From assembly GCF_003590095.1 (NCBI RefSeq), contig NC_039488.1, positions 4,278,001-4,342,000 on the forward strand: DNA of 64,000 nt. The letters are read 5' to 3'. The DNA is from Trichoplusia ni (lineage: Eukaryota > Arthropoda > Insecta > Lepidoptera > Noctuidae). The position numbers and the translations under genes were made by a program. Positions 36,269-48,585 of the stretch are shown here, piece after piece; the first letter of the stretch is position 1; every line of letters begins with the position of its first letter. Below the pieces are notes generated by a model that worked only from the letters and a program-made list of their open reading frames with translations, did not search any database and had not been told where the DNA came from.

Positions 36269-36837
36269 TCAATAAAAAAAAAGTCTTATGTATCTCGTGT
36301 CGCTGTGACGCCGCGTCAGCGCCGCTCTTTTCATTAACGTCTTTGGCGCATTGTATTTTGAAAGAATGACAATGTTTTTCCCATTTCTGGTCCTATATAG
36401 GTTTCTGGTGAGTACGCAAATAAAAATCCATATTCATAAAAAACAATGATAACAAGATACATGATTTATTAAATCACACCTACTAAAGATCACATATTAT
36501 TACAATGTCAAATAAACAACTTTGATATATAATTCGAAAATATCTAAAAGAAGAATTTATTTGTAGACGAAATATGCAGAAAGTCAAAGGAACAATGTAG
36601 TAATTTGTTTCTTCTCTCAGATTTGAAATGTAATTAAAGTGTATCTATAGTATAAGAAATTTCACAAAGGGATTTTATATTTACTTGGTTTTGCTAATGC
36701 GTATTTAAACATAGATTTTTTTATTGAGATATTAAATATGGTGGATAAAGCCCTTAGTGGATGGGGATGCTGAAATTATATTTGTCGTTTTGAATTTCTG
36801 GATTTCCGAGGGTAAAAAAGGAAGAATATCCGAAATT

Positions 36838-36910
36838 GAGCCATCGCTGTGTATCCGTTTGTCACCAGGCTTTATATCATGAACCGTTATAATTTTTGCT
36901 TACACGTCCT
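36838..36910 (-). repeat. GGTACGGAACC-family fragment (copy 10)
   Basis: GTATCCGTTTGTCACCAGGC and TTTATATCATGAACCGTTAT are the reverse complement of the ATGAGATACAGCCTGGTGAC block only. Confidence 0.55.
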
Positions 36911-37152
36911 CAAATTTATTCGTATTTGTGTCACCAAACTGTTTTTTTTTCGTGTACCTTTTTCCTCGCCTTTAACCGACTGCAAATAATACTAGATTTA
37001 AAGATAAAGCTAAATTGCTTTGCGTTGTGTTCGAATAATATGATTTAGATGATCCCTCTACATAAATACTTACGTAATAAAAATAACAAACAGCGTTTTG
37101 GGGCTCGCTACTTGTACCATCAACTTTATGAAAAACGATCCTTGCCATTATA

Positions 37153-37193
37153 AAAGCGAGACACAACCAAGTACGTAGAGCGTTGTCTCGCTT
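37153..37193. repeat. TAGAGCGCCATCTC stem-loop repeat (copy d)
   Basis: AAAGCGAGACACA pairs with GTTGTCTCGCTT; TAGAGCGTTGTCTCGC preserves the family's right arm. This is a shortened copy. Confidence 0.55.
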
Positions 37194-37604
37194 CGACAGA
37201 CCCAACAGCCCTAAAAACCTCTATACTAAATTCTCTGTTTATGCTTACCTGATTTATAATTTGGAAAAACATTCAGTCTTAATGAGTATACACAACAACT
37301 TTAACAAGCAGTACAAAAAGGCACCTCAAAGTTTTTTTTAATTTATCTCGCTAACATTACTAGAAACTTTCAGTTAAGCTTCAACTTTCCTAGTTTATTC
37401 ACATTTGTATCTCTCGTTATAATTAATTACCGACCTTATTCCACAAGCCCATGAGCTTATTATAAACTATATGGAGGAACTTCAGTTTATGTATGGCCAC
37501 TTTAACTAACTTTCGTAGTTAGTCGCTTGCAGTGTTCAGTTCAAGATGTAATGTGACAACAAGTTTATATTAAAAAAATACAAACAGTTACAGATAGATT
37601 AGCA

Positions 37605-37735
37605 TGTGATAGATTGCAGAAATACTAAAGTCATAAGTTCGATCCCGATCACACGCACCGAATTTTCGAATGTTGCGTGTGATTTAGAAATTACATCACA
37701 GTTTACATGTTTCGGAAGGCATGCAAGAATGTGGT
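37605..37735 (+). mobile_element. tRNA-derived SINE with stem-loop tail
   Basis: AGTTCGATCCCGATC at 37637 is a B box. Directly after it, ATCACACGCA (37648-37657) pairs perfectly with TGCGTGTGAT (37674-37683), and CGAATTTTCG lies in the loop. TTACATGTTTCGGAAGGCAT follows, the same head as the CCCAGTTACCTGGG family at 3054, so two families may share or have swapped this segment. Confidence 0.5.
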
Positions 37736-38279
37736 TCCTCATCACCTCTCTCTTATTTTAGTATTCATAGGTGAGTCAAAATTAATGTCAGACAGAATAT
37801 TAATTCCTGGCCAACGACTAAAATACCTTCCGAAGACCACCTATTCTCAAAGAAGATACCCAAGCAATATTTTTTCCCCGTTTCAAAGCCCTTATTCGGG
37901 GAAGCCCGCTTAGACTAACAAGTCACTTTTTCTTCAGTTACCCGTCAAACGATTCACTTGTGCACAACCGACACATAAGTGAGTCGCTAAGGTCCAAGTT
38001 ATAGGCAATACCTCAAGCATTAACATATTCTCACGCTCACGCTAACTACGCAACAAGATTTGTTCTCGGTGTATCCGATTTCCTCGTGTTCGGTTATTAG
38101 GGATGTATGGGATGTATGGTTGTGTATGGCCTATCATGTTACAGAACAACCACTGGACGCTTCCTTTACAGAAGCCATTAATGGATAACTTATTGTTGTG
38201 ACTCTCCTTACATGGGGTATTTATAGTTTTTGAACTTACTATAGTTGTGAGAAACATTGCTCACCCAAAGCTATGAATG

Positions 38280-38545
38280 GGAATCTTTGGCGTAGTACCT
38301 TGGATTTGTATGCATAAAGTGCTGGTGCGATTTCAACGCTGGGAAAGTATCAATTGATACGACTTTCTATAGATACATGTATTTTCTTAATTTAAGACTC
38401 CACTGATAAGCGTTGAAAGACAACTAATTGGGAGAGCCTGGATTCTAATGGGTGATAGATTCTCAAATTTGGTTACACGAGAAGAAGCATGGATGTGAGT
38501 CATTTTGTTGAGGCGTTGAAAACTAGTATATGTAGTAGTCAAAGA
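38280..38545 (+). mobile_element. GTATGCACAAGGTGCAGGTT-type SINE (copy 1)
   Basis: GGATTTGTATGCATAAAGTG, TGGTGCGATTTCAACGCTGG, GAAAGTATCAATTG and later GTGAGTCATTTTGTTGAGGC match the copies at 43535 and 57479 in order. It is degenerate. Confidence 0.55.
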
Positions 38546-38864
38546 ACTCAGAATTCCAGAGGTGCCAAGGTTTATTTCTAGCATTCGCTAGCGTCCATAG
38601 AAATGTATGAAAATTATATTTCTAAATTACAATTTCGTGTCGTATAGTGACGTGACTTAGAACTGTCATTTTTTTACATTCATGCATATTAAAAATGCCC
38701 CTTAATCATGAACTCATAACATCAGTTTAACATCACATTTTAAAAAGGATAATGGCAATTTTTACAATCACTTTTATTATTCGTAATATTGATAATGTCA
38801 AGAAAGTACCGAAATCGAAATCGTATTCTTTTTGGTCTCGTAAACTAAGCTTGAAAAATGTGAA

Positions 38865-38965
38865 TGGAAATATCGCGTGACGTCATTCATAGCTATAATT
38901 TTGACCGAAGCGTGTCGTCACGCTCCCGGTCTTAATCTTTTAAGCGCTTTATCTTCGTATTTTTT
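38865..38965 (+). repeat. CGCGTGACGTCA repeat (copy 1)
   Basis: GTGAATGGAAATATCGCGTG, ACGTCATTCATAGCTATAAT and TCGTCACGCTCCCGGTC align with 44430-44545. It is non-coding and dispersed. Confidence 0.6.
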
Positions 38966-39198
38966 TTGATAAGATAAATGTCGAAATAGTGCCTTTCCTG
39001 AACTTTTGTACAAGGGGACCTAAAGGAATTACTAATTAATAGCTTGATTAGGCATACAGTGTTAGGTCAATTGATACAATAATACCAGACCAAAAGTGTC
39101 ATGCTCCTGGATAACCGTCTCCCATATAGAGGGGAATACGGTACTTACATCATTAAAAAGCAAGGAGGATAAAGCACTGAACACTGGGGGCTAAAAAC

Positions 39199-39240
39199 AT
39201 CACTTGCTAGTAAAAAGCGTACTGGTAAGTGACGTCACAC
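39199..39240. repeat. ACGTCACTTGCCAG palindromic repeat (copy 2)
   Basis: ATCACTTGCTAG, then GCGTACTGGTAAGTGACGTC. It matches 9686-9727 and keeps the inverted arms. A short CTCCCATATAGAGGGGAATA scrap of another family precedes it at 39120. Confidence 0.55.
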
Positions 39241-40244
39241 GAGAAAAAATCACTGTATCCCCTTATTTTTTTTGTTTCCCGTACCTAATATTTTTCGAAA
39301 ATCTGTGTCATGGCCTAACAGATTTTTCTCTGTCTTATATTTAATTTAAAATACTCACTTGAAAATGTAGCTACAATCTCGAATTGCACACTATAATAAA
39401 TTTGACGTCAATCAAATCGGTTCAAACTCCTGAATGGAATTGCTCGTGTGAAAAGCCGATAGCTTAGTCTAACTAAGCGTCTAAGCTGTTTGAATCTAGC
39501 TATTGTGTGAATAGCGAGAACTCAGAACTAGCGACAAGCTTCACGTCTAAGAACTAAAGTTATAATCCTCGGTACCTTTGAAAGAAGGAATTACAACTTG
39601 TCTTGAAACTTAGAGTATTAATTAGAGCAGCTGTATTTGCTCGACGGGCGTAAAATGCATACCTGTCTAAATATGTATTTCATTTTTAAAACTGCGGATA
39701 GACTTTACAATATAAATTTGTCAGGACGCTCGCTTTCGAAAATGCTTAAAACACTTATTTAAAGTTACTTAAATCTCTCAAAACAAATTATACTTTTGAT
39801 GTTATTGAACTGTATTAAGGTTTTTTAAGGTTATTATTTTTATCATTTTGTTTTTTTTTAAGTTGTTTTATATTTCGAATCTATTGAGTGGATCCGTCAT
39901 TTTTGGCAGTGTCTTCATACTGCAATGATGATCGAACGTCACTTACAGACAAACTACTTTGAACAATTATTATTTTATACAATCAATCGCAAAAGTAGGT
40001 CAAAATCAGAAATTCAATACGTACTAATGATCGAGGTTCGCGTCAAAACCGCTTTTTTCGGTTGTACTGAGCTAGCTGGTACTATGGTTCACATTCTTTT
40101 GAATCACTTCGACATCATGCATAGCTGACGCGAACTCCATTCATTACTATTGCATCTGATTTTGATCATCTTTTGCTGTTTTCTGTTACTAAAACAAAAT
40201 ATTTCCGTCACATATTCGTACCTACTTTATTATTTAAGAATGTT
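39241..40244. other. No feature recognised
   Basis: AT-rich spacer. A 67-codon frame at 39925 has no motif. Confidence 0.45.
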
Positions 40245-40425
40245 TATTAACATCATCATCATCATCATTCCCCTTATCCCAATTATTTGGGGTCGGCGCA
40301 ACATGTCATCCTCTTCCATACCTTTCTATCGGCCGTCATCTCACAAGAAACACTCTTACAGCCTTGTCTTTCACACAATCTATCGTTTCACACCATCCAT
40401 CCATCGTTTCTTTCTTTCGTAGCTA
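40245..40425 (+). repeat. TTATTTGGGGTCGGCGCAAC dispersed repeat
   Basis: A CATCATCATCATCATCAT run at about 40251, then CCCAATTATTTGGGGTCGGC, GCAACATGTCATCCTCTTCC, CGGCCGTCATCTCACAAG and CACCATCCATCCATCG. I recognise it as a common lepidopteran repeat. A 90-codon frame through it is the repeat, not a gene. Confidence 0.7.
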
Positions 40426-42374
40426 CCTTTTTATTGAAGAATGTCTATTAAACTGTTCTCAAAATATTTAATTGTTTGTAACGGAATCAGCTGTCAGTTG
40501 TCAAAATAAAAGTACATTTGTTTGCCCATAAAAAGTAATATTTTGGGTGCGCACTACAAACTACTGGTACAATAAAATTTTATATTACTTCACATATAAT
40601 ATTTAATACGTGTAAAATAAGCATTTTTAAATGTTGTTAGTTGATGAAGTTCGTTTTTACTGTGTTATGTTTTAGTGCGGCGTTTTTAAAATAGTTGTAT
40701 TTGTTTTTCTACGTTTTGTTCTCTTTGCGTTGTTTTGTTTGGATAAAACCAACGATATTCGGTAATTTATTTGTTTAGATGATTTTCTAGGATGAATGAT
40801 GTGTCCTATTAGGTTGTTTTCGTGAATGATGCATATTTTTAGGAACTAATGGATCGAATATATCTACATTAATATATGTTTATAAACGATTACCAATAGG
40901 TTTTGCGTACATTACATACTATTTAATTTATTGGCCTTTACTATTTAATTTGTAAACTACCAATTATATAATATTTGTTTTTTATTAAAATCACAGCCTT
41001 ACATTCTCAATCACTATATTTACTAAAAATATGTAATTCAATACATTGTAAACAGTTAAAATAAATAAATTAATAGTTACTCTGTTTCTTACATGTACCT
41101 TTCAATCATTTAACAAGCACTTTGTACACCTTAAAACCATACCTCACCCACCTCGACCTGCACTCTATAACTAATTCATACCCGAACTCCAAGAAGTAAA
41201 ATATACGAAGAAGACGGTGTAGTACAAAGGCGGTCCGTTTACAGTTTACGAGCGGGCATAACGTTTGTCTGCTGTTACCACTGAACCTAGCTTTAATAAT
41301 TAATTTTATTTTCTACGCTCACGTAATTATAGTTTAGTACTACGCCTTCAACTTTTACTACCCGGGTAGATAAATAATGGTAGTGTATTTCTGAAATGTG
41401 GAGTTTTTGCTACATAACAAGAGGCCTATGGCTAGATATTTTTATGGGATTCAATCTGTATGTTAAAATTGCGTGAAGTAAGGACCAAGTATTCGATCCT
41501 TCTGACGAATCAAAGATGACCGTTGAAGCTGACAAGTCCTTGTCTAATCGGCAAATGCATGCCACTCTTTAATTTACATAACCAGATGGAACGCAATAAA
41601 ATAGGTATGACGAAAACAGAAATTGACAGCTCGTTGTTTAAATTTTCAAAGAGGGATCGAATATTTACTGCGCGAATAAGCGAGTGGTTTGCCATTGACT
41701 CCAACCCCGCCAATAACATTCATTAAAATAAGTATTTATGTACCTTCAAAAGCTTGATCTAAATTTGACTACGTAATAAAAGGGTAATCGCAACCCTATC
41801 ACTTAAATCTTTGACGTCTGTCCATTTGACACCAGAGATGTATAGACAATATAAATTTTCCTTGATCATGTATTGCCGCATTTGCGCATGTAGCCGGTTT
41901 TATTTAAAAGTTTCTTAAAGTAAGTTATAATTATAGAAAAGTCTATTTATTTATTTATTACTTTATATTCTTACTTAAAGTCTACTTAAAGTAAAGTCGT
42001 TAAAATAAGTTAGGTACCTTGATTCGACAACACCTAGATACTAATAAATAATTGAACAAAACCTCCTTTTGTAACAAAACATGTCAATTTATTTGTTATC
42101 AGTTTACAAAACTACTTCAGGAAGCGAACGTTGTGAAAACAAGGCATGCGTGGTGGAAATTGAAGGCTCGTCTCGTGAGAGCTAAACTTGTGATCTACGC
42201 TGACTGACTTCGTAATAAGCAGGGCTGTACAGTTTTCAGAACAGTCGTATATGTATACCTACATTTTTTGTATGTAGTTGTATATGAGAATAATGCTAGC
42301 GATATCTATTGGTGAAATGTGTAGGGTGAAAGATAGTTCAAATAAAAGCAATTTTAATATTAGTGTTTTTGACT
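40426..42374. other. No feature recognised
   Basis: AT-rich. At 41420 AAGAGGCCTATGGCTAG resembles the GAGGCCTATGCCCAGC tail of the SINE type at 57479. Antisense frames at 41510-41726 carry no motif. Confidence 0.45.
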
Positions 42375-42510
42375 GCACGCATAGACGAGTGGCATATGTT
42401 AGCAAGTCAGACCCACTGTGCGCGACGATCATAGGTTTGATTCCCGCTTAGGACAACCATTTTTGTGATCGTATAATGTCAGGGTTTTAATTGAGAATTT
42501 ATTTTCTCGT
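42375..42510 (+). mobile_element. tRNA-derived SINE, common type, truncated
   Basis: ATAGACGAGTGGCATATG is the A-box region and AGGTTTGATTCCCGCTTAGG the B box. The body (ACAACCATTTTTGTGATCG) decays quickly. Confidence 0.7.
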
Positions 42511-43024
42511 GCTCTAACAAAAAATGCAGGGTTAGCTCAATAAAAATACTCGATATAAAAGCGACATCGTTCAAGCTTTTGCCATATAAGGCCGAACGCC
42601 ATTTTTATGAACCACACCTTACATCAAATTTTTACTTTATTGTATACTATTAAATAACCAAAAGGTGAGATAAATCATAGACAACATTAAATACAAAGCG
42701 CCAATATTGAGGACACAACATTTATTAAAAAAGTTTCATTTTTATGCTACGAATGTTTTTGTTTTATGACTTTTATTATTCTTGCTAGATGCACTTCACA
42801 GAGTTTTAGATTAGGTCATTTTGGAATTCCTGCTCCCCGACTTCTGATCTGACAAAAAATATTCGAAAATTTTAATACTCTGCAAGGGCATACACTTGAT
42901 GATCTATGGTCAACTTAAACTAAAGGTGCCAAGGTCACCACACCGCATTCGTGTCATTTACAAATATTTGATCCAAATCTGGGTAACTTCTGTGTCCGCT
43001 TCTTTCTTCTACATTGCTTTATAT

Positions 43025-43135
43025 AAAACGTTTTCTCAAACTCACAAGTCACATGCACACAGACACCCAAACTCAGGATAAGCATTCGTAAATCCACAGA
43101 AAGTGGTAGGTACTCAACCAATCGGCTATCCGTTC
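43025..43135 (-). mobile_element. tRNA-derived SINE, common type, internally deleted
   Basis: CACAAGTCACATGCACACAG, ACACCCAAACTCAGGATAAG and CATTCGTAAATCCACAG are the reverse-complement body. AACCAATCGGCTATCC at 43118 is the A-box end. The B-box segment between them is missing. Confidence 0.65.
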
Positions 43136-43165
43136 TGCTGAGCGAGGATGAAAATAAAAAGAAAT

Positions 43166-43301
43166 TCATCGGCCTAGCCTTTTCCCAGCTATGTTCAGGG
43201 TCAGCTTCCAGTCTAACGGGTTTCAGCTGAGTACCAGCGCTTTACAAAGAACCACTGCCTATCTGACCTCCTCAACCCAGTTACCTGGGCAACACGATAG
43301 A
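43166..43301 (-). repeat. CCCAGTTACCTGGG-family repeat (copy 4)
   Basis: TCATCGGCCTAGCCTTTTCC, GGTCAGCTTCCAGTCTAACG, GTACCAGCGCTTTACAAAG and CTCAACCCAGTTACCTGGGC. It is cut off at the CACGATA end. Confidence 0.85.
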
Positions 43302-43534
43302 GAAGAAAAATGAATTATATAATATTCATTCAGCTGAACTTTATGCACCTAATTTAAAATCATTCAGGAACATAATATACATATGGTCTGAGGTAGATTC
43401 TGAACGGAATGCCATCCATCTTGGTAACTTGGCACTCGATGTGCACCCACCGTAAGGGATGATATTACTTTTTGCACAATTTATATTCTAAGGGGTTCCC
43501 TGAGACCTTATAAAACATTTGTATGTAAAAGTAT

Positions 43535-43740
43535 TCTAGTGGACTTGCGGTTTTGTGTTTGGATTTGTATGCACAAGATCCAGGTTCCATCCCAACGCAG
43601 GGAAAGTAACATTGTGACTTTTTTTTAAGAAAAAAATGGAATGGAAAAAAAAGGAATCTTGGATCCCAATTATTGGAATATGATATCGTCAACCGGCATT
43701 GAGTTGGCGTGTTGATAAATGCTCAAACTGTCCTGGCCAA
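43535..43740 (+). mobile_element. GTATGCACAAGGTGCAGGTT-type SINE (copy 2)
   Basis: GTGGACTTGCGGTTTTGTG, TTGTATGCACAAGATCCAGG, TTCCATCCCAACGCAGGGAA, then an A-rich stretch, CGTCAACCGGCATTGAGTTG and GATAAATGCTCAAACTGTCC. A worn B box (GGTTCCATCCC) suggests a tRNA origin. Confidence 0.65.
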
Positions 43741-43789
43741 CTTCTGGTAATTGTCTCTTTTAATACATTTCCCGTACTAATAAATTTGT

Positions 43790-43895
43790 ATCTTGGAGGT
43801 TCACAAACATTTAAGTCACATGCACACAGATGACCCAGACTCAAGACAAGCATTCGTGGATCATACAAATAATTGTCCTACGCAGATGGTTGTGT
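43790..43895 (-). mobile_element. SINE 3' fragment, common type
   Basis: AAGTCACATGCACACAGATG, ACCCAGACTCAAGACAAGCA and TTCGTGGATCATACAAATAA are the reverse complement of the common SINE body. It ends at ATTGTCCTACGCAG without the B box. Confidence 0.7.
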
Positions 43896-44429
43896 TAAAA
43901 AAAATACAAGACAATAGAAATCGCTTAAAATTTGTACAAGATCTTGATATTGTTATATTAGTTACACAACCACCAACTATAAGAACTTATCTATTTAAAT
44001 TTTAATTCCAAACCTCCAACAATAAAGGGCTCTCTTCGACAAATTTTGGGAAATCAAGAGGCTATATTGCCGACAGCAATAAAACTAGAACTAACAAACT
44101 AACCCCGACCTTTCATCCACGAGTTCACAAAATACCAACCTCTGATGTGAGAACTGTTAACATCATAAACTTAATACAAACATCGATTCACGTTCCAACG
44201 GATTCTTCTTACACCCTTAAGGTTGAGACACACGATCTTTCAAACTGCCCGAAAGAGTAGGAGGCAGTTTTGACCGTTGAAAAGTTGCAATAAGCAGACT
44301 TTCCTGCATGCTAAATGCTAAGGCATTTATCTATTACTATTTTTTGTTGCAGTGTCCGTCTTGTAGTTTTTTATATAATAATGGATACGTATTTTTTTAT
44401 TTGTCCCGCAAACATAAATTAACCAAATT

Positions 44430-44545
44430 ACAGTGAATGAAACTTACGCGTGACGTCACGATTGTGTATAAATTTTACCATATCGCTACGTCACAAGCTC
44501 CCTCTCCTAAACTTTAAAACAGTTAATCTTTGTCAATTCTAGTTT
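44430..44545 (+). repeat. CGCGTGACGTCA repeat (copy 2)
   Basis: GTGAATGAAACTTACGCGTG, ACGTCACGATTGTGTATAAA, CGCTACGTCACAAGCTCCCT and TAATCTTTGTCAATTC align with 38865-38965. Confidence 0.65.
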
Positions 44546-47162
44546 TCCTGAAAAAGGAAAAAATACGTGTCTAATACTTTTCAATTATCTAACTGAGGGA
44601 CTAATGAGATTTTTTCTTTTTATACCCAGTCGTCATTCCTATTAAACTATAGAAGCTAGAAGTATTTGACTCCTTTTTCAAGATGGCGGATTCTGACAAA
44701 TTCCGATTGGAGATTTTTATACCATTCCTTATGCAAGCAGACTTAATATAATAATACTTATAATAGACTCAATATATATAAAGGTAACGTTAGCAGTTTG
44801 AAGTAACTTTTAAATAGACAACGGTCTATTAAATTCTAAAACAGGTTTATTTACTAAAAGCTCGAAAATTCGAAAACAAATAAATTTCGTTTGAAAGGAT
44901 CGTCTATCCCGACCTTAGTAGTAGCGTGGAACGTGTCCATTGTCCAAGTAAATATTATCAGTTAATATTTACATAATGGAGTTTACATTTAGATAATATA
45001 TCATGCACATCTGTGGCTACAAACACATATGTTGATGTTTATAAAATCTATATTCGATCGGAAAATATTTTGGGTAAACTCTGTGTGAAAGGGGAGCTTG
45101 TGGTACGGTAAAAGTCGTTATGTTAGATTGTTGGGATTGATAATTGTGGTACACTCAATAGTAAAACTCAATAGCTCTTTGATACTCCTTAAAATCCTAA
45201 ACAAAACTATCTGTAAGTCGTAAGTTTCACGTTTATAATGACCACATATGATTTGAAAACATAGAATTAAGGTTTATTCTGCCTCTGACCATATCACATG
45301 TTATGACAGCTCCAAAAGCTTATCGTTTCTTATAATTCTTAAATACAGGATTTTTGCCTAGTTTAGGAGTCACATTTCGACTTTAAACTATGACACTGTT
45401 GTAAAACTTAATCACAATTCTTGCTTGGCGACCTTTCGTTTGTGTGTAGGTAAAAATATCGATTTATTTATTTACTTAAACAAAACATATTATTATATTA
45501 CGTTTCCTGACTATATGTATAAGTTGCATTTCCTGACTATCCTGTTTAATATCTGTAAAATATTTGTAGAGAAATACAAAAATTGGAATTCTTACAAGTC
45601 CAAGGTCCTCAGAAGCAGTGACTCATCGATCTCAAAGTACATTCCCGTGTAGGCATTAGTCATTTGTCACCGCTCAACTAAATAAAATATGAGGTTTGGC
45701 ATCTAATTTGAATTAATTAAATGCAAACAATTCAGGCTGTATAATTGATTGGTCAGTGTATATTGTTGGTATTTTTCTTTAGTTTTTCGCTGTAATAGGA
45801 AGAAGGTTTTAAGTTTAATTCCCTTTTAAATATTTGAGTGATTGTAATGTTTAAAATATATGAATTCCATGAACGGATTTTCGCCGGGAATTTTCCGTTT
45901 TTCCTTGAAAAGGAGAGATGATTGCAGAACTAAAGAGAATAAATAGAGCAATAATTTGCCCTACTTCCAGACAGTACTAAGTTTACTAATATTATATCTA
46001 TTTAAAGTTAGTGAAATGCAAAGAGTGATTTCAAAATGTACTGGAATATATTTAACAAGAAAAAGCTACGCTTTGGTAAGTAGCATAAATATTACACACG
46101 GTGCTGCTCGCCATCTGATACTTGAACTTGGCTCGACACGCTACCGTGTATCTAGATTCTATTCTAATTTTGACACAACGTTGCTTTTTAAATACAACTT
46201 TCTTAACCTTGACCTAATGACTTTTGGAGGTCACAAGACATTTAAGTAACTCGGACATTACTGTACAGCAATGTTAAGTGTTTATGGAAATTATTTCTAT
46301 TACATTTGCAAATTTTTGCATACGTATAAATGAATATGGTGCCTAATCACTTTGCTGCGTGATTGTACTAATTAAGTAGTGGGCTAAGTGCTTGCCTGAG
46401 TACTGACGATTAAACCCTTCAATATATAAAGACTTTTCTAATGAAGTGGTACGTATGTCAACTAGAGTCAGAGAATATCTATATAAATATAAATCTATTT
46501 AAAAATATTGTTGTTTTTTATTTTGTTACAATATTCAAAAATAAGGAAGACAAGCACTTTAATATGGTAGTTATGCCTAAAAACATAATTTGCTGAAGAC
46601 ATTAAATACTTGATAAATTAAAAATATTTTTTTGATAAGATTTCTGAAATTAAAAAATTACAATCTAATTGCAAGGAAGCATGGTGTTCAGCAATCATTG
46701 TTCTTCTATATAAAGAGGCCTTTGCCAAGCATTGCTACAATTACATACCACAAACAGAAATTCTTTACAAAAACGTATCCCTGCTAAAAAAAAAAACTAA
46801 ACTACATAGTCATTGTTATATTTTTAGGTCATATTACGAATGCATACTTAACCCTATACCACGCGCTTTTGAGTCCACAATGGGTTCCTGACGGGCCAAG
46901 CTTACCCCTAAGTGATTACTTTACCTAAAGTATAAACGCGGTCAGACTTGACATGGTGAGGGTTAGGAGTTGTAAAACAGAAAATATCATGTCGTATTAT
47001 TATTCTCGTTTTGGCCCGGAGTTATACGATTTTTGGAAAGTAAGTGTTAAAAAGATGTTACAAACAGTTGGGCAAGACTGAGGTTTATATCAATTTAAAT
47101 GGAATATAATTATTTAAAATCTTATAAGTTAATTAAACAAGGATAAGGATCTTTGTTCGAGT
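44546..47162. other. Long stretch without recognised features
   Basis: AT-rich. The 97-codon frame at 45956-46249 begins with TTG, not ATG, and has no motif. At 46709 ATAAAGAGGCCTTTGCCAAG is a scrap of a SINE tail. 46850-46930 (ACGCGCTTTTGAGTCC) is slightly GC-richer. Confidence 0.45.
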
Positions 47163-47246
47163 CACTGATAGCCTAGTGGTATGACCGTTGGCCTGTCAAG
47201 TCGAATTACGTATGTTCAAATTCTGGCATCCAGTAATGTATTTTGC
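47163..47246 (+). mobile_element. tRNA-derived SINE head
   Basis: CTGATAGCCTAGTGGTATGA is the A-box region and TATGTTCAAATTCTGGCATC a worn B box. The body is replaced by the next SINE, which starts almost at once. Confidence 0.55.
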
Positions 47247-47447
47247 CGAGTGGCATATAATATGTCAGCAGGCGAAACTCAGTGCTCGCGACGTGTCGCG
47301 TGTTCGATCCCCGCGTAAGACCAAACAATGCTTGTTTTGAGTCTAGATGTCTATTCACATACGCGAAGTGAAAACTTTTAGTTTACACTAATAAAAAAGT
47401 GAAACCTGAAATAATTACAAGAAGGAAGTCCTTAGTGCGGGTTTTGT
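47247..47447 (+). mobile_element. tRNA-derived SINE, common type
   Basis: GCCGAGTGGCATATAATATG gives the A box, GTGTTCGATCCCCGCGTAAG the B box. The body GCTTGTTTTGAGTCTAGATG continues to AGTCCTTAGTGCGGGTTTTG at the 3' end. Confidence 0.8.
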
Positions 47448-47495
47448 TTAAAAATAAATCTTTTTTTGTTTGGTCAATTCACCGTCCTGTATTTC

Positions 47496-47739
47496 GTAGC
47501 CGGGTGATTCTCCAGAAAAAAATAACACAAGTTAACGTCGTCATTGTCCTCACCAACTGGTCTAAGTAACTGTAGTACTAAATTGTTTATATTTTTTAAG
47601 TCATCTATTAGTAGTCTGAGTACTTTACGAACTTGGATAAAAATAATATAGAATACATCAATCTGCAGTATCAAAAGTGTGGTGAGGATAATGACGTTTT
47701 TAACTTGTTTTACTTTTTTCTGGAGAATCACCCAGCCAC
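47496..47739. mobile_element. 244-bp MITE with 59-bp terminal inverted repeats
   Basis: Arms 47496-47554 and 47681-47739 are reverse complements at 51 of 59 positions, with the core GGGTGATTCTCCAGAAAAAA and TCCTCACC at the inner edge. The interior is AT-rich and non-coding; the 89-codon reverse frame simply spans the element. The exact ends and target duplication are uncertain. Confidence 0.85.
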
Positions 47740-48132
47740 ACATCCTTTATGAATTACGTGTTAACCAAAAACACGTAACAAAAATGATAGTGATAACCTT
47801 ACCTTTGCCATCTCATTAAATGCATAATGTAATAAATCTCCTAAAGTAAGTTCGAAAATATATCTTACTACCTTGCAATAAAGGCGTTTACATCAAACTG
47901 TTGCCGGTACATCCAGTGAAGTACCTGTACTAGTGATTTCGTGCAATGATAATTTTATTAACGAATCGTAATAATGCATAATTTATTATACATTGTCCGG
48001 TATTGGGATCATACGTTTTATCAAAAGCTGATAACTTGATACTAATTGTAAATTATACCTATTTCGTACGTAATATTAATTACTTTGAAGGAGGTAGATC
48101 TTCAGGTCACTTGGGCATAGCTCACATTCGAA

Positions 48133-48300
48133 TACACGGATAGCTGAGCGGTAAATGTCTCTACGTCAAATCCACTGTTCGCTACGAGTCGTAGGTTCGA
48201 TCCTCGCGTAGGACAAGCTTTTGTGTGATTTATGAACGCTTTCCTGAGTTAGCCTTTGATCATGTCGCTTGTATGATTCAAACGCTAAGCGAGTAAATTT
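48133..48300 (+). mobile_element. tRNA-derived SINE, common type
   Basis: CACGGATAGCTGAGCGGTAA gives the A box, CGTAGGTTCGATCCTCGCGT the B box (GGTTCGATCCT). The body reads GACAAGCTTTTGTGTGATTT and AACGCTTTCCTGAGTTAGCC, then decays. Confidence 0.8.
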
Positions 48301-48585
48301 AATTTATGTAATTATGTTATTGATGTTCAAGTTTTAAATTTCAATATATGTATATTTTGAAAATTGGTGTTATCGACACTGTTCGAGCTATGCTGATATT
48401 AATTGTTATAATCAGCCCTAATCAGGGAGAAAAAAGACAATCTAAACACAGACGTTAATTACTATTAACTAGGGCTGTTTCATTCATATTTGTTACACCA
48501 AAGTTGCAGAAAAAATAAACAGTATTTTTTTTCAGAACGATTGAACTCCTTAGTTTGGGAGATGTTTTAAAAGATATATATGTAA

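Noticed and set aside
36410..36420. GGTGAGTA as a splice donor
   Set aside because: There is no open frame upstream of it; isolated donor-like words are expected by chance.
40250..40270. CATCAT run as a CRISPR-like or satellite array
   Set aside because: It is a short trinucleotide run at the edge of a known-looking dispersed repeat, with no spacers and no longer array.
45956..46249. 97-codon forward frame
   Set aside because: It starts at TTG, has no motif, and such lengths occur by chance in this much AT-rich DNA.
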